Program-made: the position numbers and the translations under genes
Assembly (NCBI GenBank): GCA_003242645.1
Contig: QGVC01000257.1
Coordinates: 1 to 5,155, forward strand
DNA from: Pseudomonadota bacterium
GTDB lineage: Bacteria; Pseudomonadota; Alphaproteobacteria; Rhizobiales; Hyphomicrobiaceae
Reading direction: 5' to 3'
Length of the DNA stretch: 5,155 bases
In this document: one piece after another, positions 1 through 5,125 of the stretch
How the letters are laid out: every line of letters begins with the position of its first letter
How positions within the stretch are numbered: the first letter of the stretch is position 1
Notes under the pieces: generated by a model
What the model saw: only the letters and a program-made list of their open reading frames with translations
The model's database searches: none
What the model was told of the DNA's origin: nothing

Positions 1-1178
1 GTCTGCACATTCTGCCGGGTGTCATCGACACGCAGGTTCATTTCCGCGAGCCGGGCCTGGAGCAGAAGGAGGATCTCGAAACGGGAAGCCGCGCCGCCGT
101 GCTTGGCGGAGTCACAGCCGTCTTCGAGATGCCGAACACCCGGCCAACGACGACCAGCGCAGACGCGCTCGCCGACAAAGTCCGCCGCGCCCGCCACCGC
201 ATGTTCTGCGACTTCGCGTTCTACGTCGGCGCGACGCACGACAATGTGAACGACATCCCCGAGCTCGAGCGCCTGGAAGGCTCGGCGGGGATCAAGGTGT
301 TCGTCGGGTCGTCCACCGGAGACCTGCTGGTCGAGGATGAGCCAACGCTCGACCGGATCGTCGCGACGATCCGGCGCCGCGCCGCATTCCATGCCGAGGA
401 TGAAGCGCGGCTCAGAGAGCGGGCCGGCCTGCGGCGGCCGGGTGATCCCTCATCACACCCCGAGTGGCGCGATGAAATCGCGGCCCTGACAGCCACACAA
501 CGCATCGTGCGGCTGGCCGAGAAGCACGGCCGCCGCATTCACGTCCTGCATGTTTCGACGGCTGAGGAAGTGGCCTTTCTCGCCGAGCACAAGGAATGGG
601 CGAGCGTTGAGGTGACACCGCATCACCTGACCCTCGTGGCGCCCGACTGCTATCAACGGCTCGGCACATATGCGCAGATGAACCCGCCCGTGCGCGATGA
701 GCATCATAGGAGTGCGCTCTGGTCAGCTCTTTCTTCCGGCATCGTCGATGTTCTCGGCTCCGACCACGCACCACACACGCGGGATGAGAAGGAGCACCCC
801 TACCCCCAAAGCCATTCCGGCATGACTGGCGTGCAAACGCTGGTGCCCATCATGCTCGACCACGTGAACGCGGGACGGCTGTCGCTCGAGCGATTTGTCG
901 ACCTCACGAGCCACGGACCCCAGCGGCTCTTCGGCATCCGCAACAAGGGCCGGATCGCGATCGGCTATGATGCAGACCTGACCGTCGTCGACCTGAAACG
1001 GCAGCAGACCATCGAAAACTCCATGATCGCGAGCCGCTGCGGATGGACGCCCTATGATGGCGTAACGGTCACGGGATGGCCGGTCGGCACATTCGTGCGC
1101 GGCCACCGCGTCATGTGGGAAGGTGAGGTGATCGGTACGGGCCAGGGCGAGCCGATCCGGTTTTATGAAGCCTCCTGA
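1..1178 (+). CDS. Dihydroorotase-family amidohydrolase, 5'-truncated
   Basis: Reading from base 3, an open frame runs to TGA at 1176-1178 and gives 391 visible residues. Dihydroorotases usually have about 420-450, so roughly 40-60 N-terminal residues lie upstream of the window. Family marks in order: DTQVHFREPG (27-56), EMPNTRP, a Lys in GIKVF (294-296) placed like the carboxylated metal-bridging Lys of allantoinase and dihydropyrimidinase, His in AFHAED (390-392), His in HVLHVS (549-551), EVTPHH, and Asp in GSDHAPHT (762-764). The C-terminal part (GRIAIGYDADLTVVD, then GWPVGTFVRG) is the usual small beta domain. Enzymes of this fold hydrolyse cyclic amides in the cytoplasm using a binuclear metal centre. 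The first ligand of the normal HxH motif is Gln here (codon 33-35), so the substrate is uncertain: dihydroorotate, allantoin, a hydantoin or another cyclic ureide are all possible. The GTG at 99 is internal to the conserved domain and is not the start. The gene is probably co-transcribed with the aminotransferase 69 bp downstream. Confidence 0.9.
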   Translation, partial: LHILPGVIDTQVHFREPGLEQKEDLETGSRAAVLGGVTAVFEMPNTRPTTTSADALADKVRRARHRMFCDFAFYVGATHDNVNDIPELERLEGSAGIKVFVGSSTGDLLVEDEPTLDRIVATIRRRAAFHAEDEARLRERAGLRRPGDPSSHPEWRDEIAALTATQRIVRLAEKHGRRIHVLHVSTAEEVAFLAEHKEWASVEVTPHHLTLVAPDCYQRLGTYAQMNPPVRDEHHRSALWSALSSGIVDVLGSDHAPHTRDEKEHPYPQSHSGMTGVQTLVPIMLDHVNAGRLSLERFVDLTSHGPQRLFGIRNKGRIAIGYDADLTVVDLKRQQTIENSMIASRCGWTPYDGVTVTGWPVGTFVRGHRVMWEGEVIGTGQGEPIRFYEAS

Positions 1179-1200
1179 TCGTCAGCTTGACCTCCTGATC
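1171..1200 (+). repeat. 10-bp direct repeat across the hydrolase stop codon
   Basis: CCTCCTGATC occurs at 1171-1180 and again at 1191-1200, exactly 20 bp apart. The first copy contains the TGA stop of the hydrolase (1176-1178). Between them is the small dyad GTCA-GCT-TGAC (1181-1191). The 20-bp period is about two helical turns. No function is known; it could be a chance duplication or a weak protein-binding site in the 69-bp gap between the two genes. Confidence 0.5.
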
Positions 1201-1247
1201 CATCTGGACCAGACCTTTCGCCCTGAGCCGAGAAGGAGCATGCGCCA

Positions 1248-2435
1248 ATGAGTGTCGCCGCTGGCCGAGAGTTCCTGAGCATCCCTGGGCCGACAACCGT
1301 TCCCGACGAGGTCCTGCGGGCCATGCACCGGCCGGCGGTCGACATTTACTCGGGCGGGCTGCTCGACGTGACGATGAGCCTGCTCGAAGACCTCAAACGC
1401 GTTTTCCGTACCAACGGCCACACGTATATTTACGCAGCCAACGGCCATGGGGCGTGGGAAGCCGCTCTCTGCAACGTGCTCTCGCGCGGCGACAAGATTC
1501 TGGTCCTCGAAAGCGGACGGTTCGCCCTCGGTTGGGGCGAGATGGCTCAGAAGCTGGGTGTACAGGTCGAAGTCTTGAAAGGCGACTGGCGCCGGGCCGT
1601 GCGGCCCGATCAAGTCGAGGAGCGGCTGCGCGCAGACAAGGGGCACGAGATTAAGGCCATCCTGGTGGTCCAGGTCGATACGGCGTCAGGTGTCGTGAAC
1701 GACATCCCGGCGATTTCGAAGGCCATTCGGGCTGCCAGCCATCCGGCATTGTTCATGGTCGATGCCGTGGCCTCGCTTGGCACCATGCCGTTCGAGATGG
1801 ACGCCTGGGGCATCGATGTCGCCGTTTCAGGCTCACAGAAAGGCCTGATGACGCCGCCAGGGCTTGGGCTGGTGGCGGCGAGCGAACGCGCCTTCGCTCT
1901 TCACAAAACCGCAGACCTCAACACTCCCTATTGGGACTGGGGCTTTCGCGAGGGTGAGGAGCACTATCAGAAGTACTGCGGGACACCGCCGGAGCATCTC
2001 ATCTTCGCCCTGCGGCGGGCGCTCGACTTGCTGTTCGAGGAAGGTTTCGAGGCCGCGTTCGAGCGACACCGCTTGCTGGCCGAGGCCGTGCGGCGGGCTG
2101 TAGCCGTCTGGTCGGAGGGCGAGGCGCTCACCTTCAATATCACCGACCCCAAAGAGCGCGCCAATTCTGTTACGACGGTGCTGTGGCAGAGGGGGGATAG
2201 CCCTCAACCATTGATCGATTACGCGCGCGAGAAGTGCGGGGTGATCCTCGGGGTCGGTCTCGGCCCGTTGTCAGGCAAGGCCTTCCGCATCGCCCACATG
2301 GGCCATGTCAACGCTCCCATGGTGCTCGGCACGCTCGGCGTGGTCGAGGCGGGCCTCAAGGCCCTCGGGATTCCTCACGGCCGCGGCGGCGTGGAAGCGG
2401 CGATCGATTGGCTCGGCGCGAACGTCAGGCCGTGA
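1248..2435 (+). CDS. Class V PLP aminotransferase, serine/alanine-glyoxylate type
   Basis: This is a complete 395-residue protein, the normal length for the serine-glyoxylate/alanine-glyoxylate aminotransferase family. The N-terminal SIPGPTTVPDEVLRAM (residues 11-26) is the family opening. NGHGAWEA (65-72) is the phosphate-binding and cofactor-stacking loop, with Trp70 in the stacking position. VDAVASLG (171-178) carries the Asp that pairs with the pyridine nitrogen. SGSQKGLMTPPG (194-205) holds the Schiff-base Lys198. Arg347 in FRIAHMGH is placed like the substrate-carboxylate Arg of the family. The ATG at 1248 is chosen because AAGGAG lies at 1233-1238, 9 bases upstream. The likely reaction is amino transfer from serine, alanine or a related donor to glyoxylate, in the cytoplasm. 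The usual DHRGP stretch after the opening is replaced by DIYSG (32-36), so this is not a textbook serine-glyoxylate enzyme. Since it follows a cyclic-amide hydrolase, a ureidoglycine-glyoxylate transaminase (PucG-like) role is an inferred alternative. Confidence 0.9.
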   Translation: MSVAAGREFLSIPGPTTVPDEVLRAMHRPAVDIYSGGLLDVTMSLLEDLKRVFRTNGHTYIYAANGHGAWEAALCNVLSRGDKILVLESGRFALGWGEMAQKLGVQVEVLKGDWRRAVRPDQVEERLRADKGHEIKAILVVQVDTASGVVNDIPAISKAIRAASHPALFMVDAVASLGTMPFEMDAWGIDVAVSGSQKGLMTPPGLGLVAASERAFALHKTADLNTPYWDWGFREGEEHYQKYCGTPPEHLIFALRRALDLLFEEGFEAAFERHRLLAEAVRRAVAVWSEGEALTFNITDPKERANSVTTVLWQRGDSPQPLIDYAREKCGVILGVGLGPLSGKAFRIAHMGHVNAPMVLGTLGVVEAGLKALGIPHGRGGVEAAIDWLGANVRP

Positions 2436-2445
2436 TCTACCGCTG

Positions 2446-2739
2446 CTAATTAAGGACCTCGATATCGGCGGCCATGTCGGGATGAAGGACGACGCGGTAG
2501 CTCGCGTTGCTGCACTGGAGGCGCCAGACAGTGCGGTTCGGCTGCGAGGCGGCCTCGTCGCGAACTGCGTTGATCGGGTTATCGCACGGATATCCCTGCT
2601 CGCGGACCCGGACGGCGAGCACATCGAGCGGGGTTTCGACCTGAGCGGCCGCCTGATCCGCCAATAGGGTCGCAAGAAGTGCCGCTGCCAAAAGACGTTG
2701 CAACAGAGCGGTGCCCGCTCTGATCTGATCCGCAGCCAT
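2446..2739 (-). CDS. Small secreted two-cysteine protein, function unknown
   Basis: This 97-residue protein is not assigned to a characterised family. Residues 1-32 form a clear Sec signal peptide: a polar start with Arg7 and Arg15, then a hydrophobic run LLAAALLATLLA, then ADQAAA followed by QVETPLD, with cleavage probably after Ala32. The mature part is about 65 residues. It has Cys52 in EQGYPCDNP and Cys76 in VWRLQCSNASYRV, which could form one disulfide in the periplasm, and ends in HPDMAADIEVLN. The ATG at 2739 is preferred to an in-frame GTG at 2823 because GGAGG sits 5 bases upstream of it and the signal peptide then starts at the N-terminus; the extra 28 residues of the longer form are polar and have no ribosome-binding site. 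Its end faces the aminotransferase end at 10 bp. It lies 156 bp downstream of the binding-protein gene on the same strand, so co-transcription is possible but not shown. Small proteins of this look occur as hypotheticals in Rhizobiales (recalled, not checked). Confidence 0.8.
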   Translation of the reverse strand: MAADQIRAGTALLQRLLAAALLATLLADQAAAQVETPLDVLAVRVREQGYPCDNPINAVRDEAASQPNRTVWRLQCSNASYRVVLHPDMAADIEVLN

Positions 2740-2744
2740 GATGT

Positions 2745-2749
2745 CCTCC
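2745..2749 (-). promoter_or_regulatory. Ribosome-binding site deciding the small-protein start
   Basis: On the minus strand GGAGG is followed by ACATC and then the ATG at 2739-2737. This 5-base spacing fixes the start of the small secreted protein. The alternative GTG at 2823 is preceded by CTTCCTAA, which is not a Shine-Dalgarno sequence. Confidence 0.75.
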
Positions 2750-2856
2750 GCATTCGGATCAACGCGGAAAACGGTGAGGCCGCTACTCAGGTTCCAATCC
2801 GGCCGGCTTTGCTCGCTCTCCACTTAGGAAGTTCTACTGCGGAAACGCTGCGATCC

Positions 2857-2885
2857 GCGAAGTTAATAAGCTGCGAAGTCAATAA
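2857..2885. repeat. Imperfect 13-bp tandem direct repeat
   Basis: GCGAAGTTAATAA (2857-2869) and GCGAAGTCAATAA (2873-2885) match at 12 of 13 positions with a 16-bp period. They lie in the 156-bp gap between the binding-protein stop and the small secreted gene, within a locally A+T-rich stretch. They could be a paired operator or part of the promoter region of the small gene. On the minus strand the second copy includes TTGACT, but no good -10 box lies 16-18 bases from it, so a promoter is not claimed. Confidence 0.5.
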
Positions 2886-2895
2886 ACCGAATCCC

Positions 2896-4491
2896 TCAAT
2901 TCGACTTCCGCACTTTCATTAACTTCAGCTTTGGCTGGTTCGAGATATCGACCGCAATCTCGAGATCCGGCTTCATCGCATAGGTCATCGTTTGGATGTG
3001 GATGGGGATGTAAATCGTCTCTTCCTGCAAAATCCGCCAGATGTTGACCATCGTTTCATTACGCCTGACGAGGTCGGCTTCTGACGTAAGACTGTCGATC
3101 ATGTTGTCGACGTCGGGATTGGAATAGCGCGTGCCATTCCAAGTTCCCTGCCGATCGGTCTTGGTGTGGTAAAGATGCGAAAGGATGTAATGGCTGTCGA
3201 AAGTCGGCACGCCCCACCCGAGCAGATAGAAATCCGACTTCAAATTCTGGATGAGCTGGAAGTGAGCGGCTTTCGGCAGCGCAACCAGCTGGGCCTTGAT
3301 ACCGATTTGCGCCAGCTGTTCCACCACCGCCTTGCAAATCGCCTCATCGTTGACGTAGCGGTCGTTGGGGCAATTGAGCGTCACCGAAAACCCGTCGGGA
3401 TATCCAGCCTCCGCCATTAACGCCTTGGCGGTTTCAATATCGTTCGGCGGGATGACGTCGAGCTCCTTGCTGTAGCCGTTGACCCCAGGAGGCACGATGA
3501 TGCCGGTCGGGATTGATTGCCCGTGCATGACCTCGCGCTGAATTGCCTGGCGGTTTACGGCCATGTTGATGGCATGCCGCACACGCTTGTCAGCGAACGG
3601 GTTCTTGCCTTTGACGTCTGACGTCGCCAGCTCAGCATCGCCGACGTTCAGTCCGAGAAAAATTGAGCGGTTCTCCGGGCCGACGACAACACGTACGCCG
3701 TCGTCCTCCTGCAGGCGCTTGATGTCCTGCACCGGCACGTCCTGAACGAAATCGACCTCACCCGAAAGCAGCGCCTCAATACGTTTCTCGTCGGACTGGA
3801 TGGGAAGATAGATCAGCTCGGAGATTTCGAGCGGGACCTGGCCTCTGCCCCAGTACGTATCATTGCGGCGCAGAACCGTTTTTTGCCCGGGCTCGCGACT
3901 GACGAGCACGAAAGGGCCGGTGCCGTTGGCGTTGAGCGCGGCAAAGCTCTGCTCACCATTTTCTACATCCTGAACCTTGGTGGCACCGTGCTCCTCCGCC
4001 CATCCCTTGCTCATGATGAACAAGTCGGTGAGGTTTGCAGGTAGAAGCGGGTTCGGCCCCTTGGTCTTGATGCGCAGCGTATGGTCGTCGACCTTGATCA
4101 GCTCGTCGACTGAGGACAGCAGCTGCTTCATGTCGGAGGCCGGCTGGAGGGCGCGTTTGAACGAGAAGATGACGTCATCCGCGGTGAACGGCCTGCCATC
4201 ATGAAACTTCACACCGCTGCGCAGCTTGAACTCCCAGACCGTTGGATCGGCGGTTAGCTCCCAGGACTCGGCGAGCGCCGGAAGCGGTTTGCCCTGGCTA
4301 TCGCGGATGATGAGCGGCTCGTAGATCTGGTGCGCCAGAGCGTGCGTCACACCTTCATTCAGAGCATGCGGATCGAGAGTGAGGGCATCGCCGGATCTCG
4401 CCCACGTCACTGTCCGCGCCTCGGCGGCTCCAGTCAGCACGGCGGCACATGCAAATAGAACAGCAACGCGGAGCCCGGCTCCCGTCAACAT
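2896..4491 (-). CDS. ABC transporter substrate-binding protein, family 5 (DppA/OppA-like)
   Basis: This is a complete 531-residue periplasmic binding protein, the usual length for solute-binding family 5. Residues 1-25 are a Sec signal peptide: Arg8, a hydrophobic core VAVLFACAAVL, and cleavage probably after AEA before RTVTWA. The family signature follows: LTLDPH (37-42), IYEPLI (57-62), LAESWEL (73-79), then WEFKLRSGVKFHDG (86-99) and FTADDVIFSFKRAL (102-115). NGTGPFVL (189-196) and VRHAINMAVNRQAI (304-317) are typical of the second lobe and hinge. Such proteins capture dipeptides, oligopeptides, opines, nickel or other solutes and deliver them to an inner-membrane permease. No permease or ATPase gene is in the window, so the ligand cannot be named and this may be an orphan binding protein. 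Cys15 falls inside the hydrophobic core after LFA and is not a convincing lipobox. The ATG at 4491 is supported by AGGAGG at 4498-4503 on the minus strand, 6 bases upstream. Confidence 0.93.
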   Translation of the reverse strand: MLTGAGLRVAVLFACAAVLTGAAEARTVTWARSGDALTLDPHALNEGVTHALAHQIYEPLIIRDSQGKPLPALAESWELTADPTVWEFKLRSGVKFHDGRPFTADDVIFSFKRALQPASDMKQLLSSVDELIKVDDHTLRIKTKGPNPLLPANLTDLFIMSKGWAEEHGATKVQDVENGEQSFAALNANGTGPFVLVSREPGQKTVLRRNDTYWGRGQVPLEISELIYLPIQSDEKRIEALLSGEVDFVQDVPVQDIKRLQEDDGVRVVVGPENRSIFLGLNVGDAELATSDVKGKNPFADKRVRHAINMAVNRQAIQREVMHGQSIPTGIIVPPGVNGYSKELDVIPPNDIETAKALMAEAGYPDGFSVTLNCPNDRYVNDEAICKAVVEQLAQIGIKAQLVALPKAAHFQLIQNLKSDFYLLGWGVPTFDSHYILSHLYHTKTDRQGTWNGTRYSNPDVDNMIDSLTSEADLVRRNETMVNIWRILQEETIYIPIHIQTMTYAMKPDLEIAVDISNQPKLKLMKVRKSN

Positions 4492-4555
4492 ACTTTCCCT
4501 CCTCCGTGAAGCGGTTCAGCATGCCCCCGGCTCTGGTCCATCGTAGACGGCATGT

Positions 4556-4596
4556 CCGCGGCTGTCACCGCGGTCGAAGACAGCATCGCAAGATGC
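4556..4596. repeat. Two adjacent short inverted repeats in the binding-protein leader
   Basis: CCGCGG (4556-4561) and CCGCGG (4568-4573) can pair across a 6-base loop CTGTCA. Nine bases further on, GCATC (4583-4587) pairs with GATGC (4592-4596) across a GCAA tetraloop on the plus strand. They lie 65-105 bp upstream of the binding-protein ATG, so they could fold in its 5' leader or act as operator dyads. Stems of 5-6 bp can arise by chance in G+C-rich DNA. Confidence 0.4.
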
Positions 4597-4675
4597 GGTT
4601 GCGCGGGCCTTAGCCTTCGAGCGGAAAATGAAAAGACAAACTGCAGGCCACCTGTTAGAGAGGACTCATTGGCTT

Positions 4676-4689
4676 GCGACAGCTGTTGC
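4676..4689. promoter_or_regulatory. Near-palindrome upstream of the groES promoter
   Basis: GCGACAGCTGTTGC is a 14-bp dyad centred on CAGCTG with a single mismatched pair. It ends 26 bases before the -35 box of the groES promoter. The position would suit an upstream regulator site for groES or an operator for the divergent binding-protein gene. No known regulator motif is recognised. Confidence 0.3.
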
Positions 4690-4715
4690 CCGCGCCTCCC
4701 CTCCTGTGCCCGGTG

Positions 4716-4744
4716 TTGACAAGGCTGTCGCTCATTCGTATCAA
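4716..4744 (+). promoter_or_regulatory. Sigma70-type promoter for groES
   Basis: A perfect -35 box TTGACA (4716-4721) is followed by a 17-base spacer and TATCAA (4739-4744), which matches 4 of 6 positions of the -10 consensus. Transcription would begin near 4751-4753, immediately before CIRCE, so HrcA bound there would block the promoter. An alphaproteobacterial RpoH-type promoter (CTTG with a CCAT-type -10 at normal spacing) was looked for and not convincingly found. Confidence 0.8.
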
Positions 4745-4753
4745 GCGGGGCTG

Positions 4754-4780
4754 TTAGCACTCGGCCTTCATGAGTGCTAA
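4754..4780 (+). promoter_or_regulatory. CIRCE element, HrcA operator
   Basis: TTAGCACTC (4754-4762), nine bases, then GAGTGCTAA (4772-4780) is an exact match to the CIRCE consensus TTAGCACTC-N9-GAGTGCTAA. The repressor HrcA binds this inverted repeat and is kept active by GroEL, so the operon is released when GroEL is occupied by unfolded protein. Here it sits at the predicted start of transcription, 54 bases upstream of the groES ATG, and would also form a hairpin at the 5' end of the mRNA. Confidence 0.97.
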
Positions 4781-4819
4781 TTCAATCCCAGACATCTGAC
4801 CTTGAAACACCCCAATCGC

Positions 4820-4824
4820 GGGAG
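4820..4824 (+). promoter_or_regulatory. Ribosome-binding site of groES
   Basis: GGGAG ends 10 bases before the ATG at 4835. The match is modest and the spacing slightly long, but it supports this ATG over the in-frame TTG at 4802, which would add 11 residues absent from GroES proteins. Confidence 0.55.
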
Positions 4825-4834
4825 CGCTGAGACT

Positions 4835-5125
4835 ATGAAATTTCGTCCCCTCCATGACCGCGTCGTCGTGCGGCGCGTCGAGAACGAGCAGAAATCCCCC
4901 GGCGGGATCATCATTCCCGACACCGCGGCCGAGAAGCCCCAGCAGGGCGAGGTCATCGCGGTCGGGCCGGGTGCTCGTGACGAGTCTGGCAAGATCATTC
5001 CGCTCGACGTGAAGGTCGGCGACAAGGTGCTGTTCGGCAAGTGGTCGGGCACCGAGGTCAAGATCGATGGGCAGGAAGTGCTCATCATGAAGGAGAGCGA
5101 CATCATGGGCGTGCTGGACAAGTGA
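4835..5125 (+). CDS. groES: Co-chaperonin GroES (Hsp10, Cpn10)
   Basis: This complete 96-residue protein has the normal GroES length. It opens with [14 protein letters not shown] and fits the Cpn10 signature: FxPLxDRVVVR, nine residues, then GGIII. Residues about 17-32 are the mobile loop, in which the hydrophobic tripeptide Ile25-Ile26-Ile27 contacts the apical domain of Gro[11 protein letters not shown] (38-46), [15 protein letters not shown] (61-75) and [14 protein letters not shown] (81-94) complete the beta-barrel core. Seven copies form the lid that closes the GroEL chamber during ATP-driven folding in the cytoplasm. An upstream sigma70-type promoter and a perfect CIRCE show heat-shock control by HrcA. 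groEL is expected just downstream, but the window ends 30 bases after the stop, so this is not seen. No unusual residues were noticed. Confidence 0.98.
   Translation: MKFRPLHDRVVVRRVENEQKSPGGIIIPDTAAEKPQQGEVIAVGPGARDESGKIIPLDVKVGDKVLFGKWSGTEVKIDGQEVLIMKESDIMGVLDK

Larger units (their letters stand above)
4492..4834. other. Divergent intergenic region between binding protein and groES
   Basis: These 343 bp hold no credible gene. The groES-side part carries a promoter and CIRCE. The part next to the binding-protein gene has its ribosome-binding site (4498-4503, minus strand), two small inverted repeats (4556-4573 and 4583-4596) and a 14-bp near-palindrome (4676-4689). No convincing -35/-10 pair for the minus-strand gene could be seen; TTGTCT on the minus strand near 4635-4640 lacks a matching -10 box. 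Neither inverted repeat is followed by a T-run on either strand, so they are not intrinsic terminators. Confidence 0.7.

Noticed and set aside
99..101. GTG as the start of the dihydroorotase-like protein
   Set aside because: The frame is open and clearly homologous upstream to the window edge, including the DTQVHFREPG motif, so this GTG is an internal Val codon.
1240..1251. Tiny ATG-CGC-CAA-TGA reading frame overlapping the aminotransferase start
   Set aside because: It begins only one base after the AAGGAG site, too close for initiation; the ATG at 1248 has proper spacing and gives the conserved protein.
2305..2667. 120-codon plus-strand frame across the convergent gene ends
   Set aside because: Out-of-frame overlap of the aminotransferase and antisense to the small secreted gene, with no family features.
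2271..2762. 163-codon minus-strand frame over the aminotransferase end and the small secreted gene
   Set aside because: Arg/Ser-rich translation typical of an out-of-frame shadow in G+C-rich DNA; it conflicts with two better supported genes.
2740..2823. Longer N-terminus of the small secreted protein from GTG at 2823
   Set aside because: No ribosome-binding site, and it would bury the signal peptide behind 28 polar residues.
4447..4449. Lipoprotein Cys15 in the binding protein
   Set aside because: Phe at -2 and a location in the middle of the hydrophobic core do not fit a lipobox; AEA cleavage after residue 25 is better.
4716..4744. Minus-strand promoter TTGATA-N17-TGTCAA mirrored on the groES promoter
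   Set aside because: It is only the reverse complement of the groES promoter boxes; TGTCAA is a poor -10 (3 of 6).
4485..4760. 91-codon minus-strand frame in the intergenic region
   Set aside because: It starts with GTG inside CIRCE, has no ribosome-binding site, a composition without domain features, and overlaps the binding-protein start.
4802..4834. TTG start adding 11 residues to GroES
   Set aside because: The GroES N-terminus is conserved at MKFRPLHDR, encoded from the ATG at 4835.
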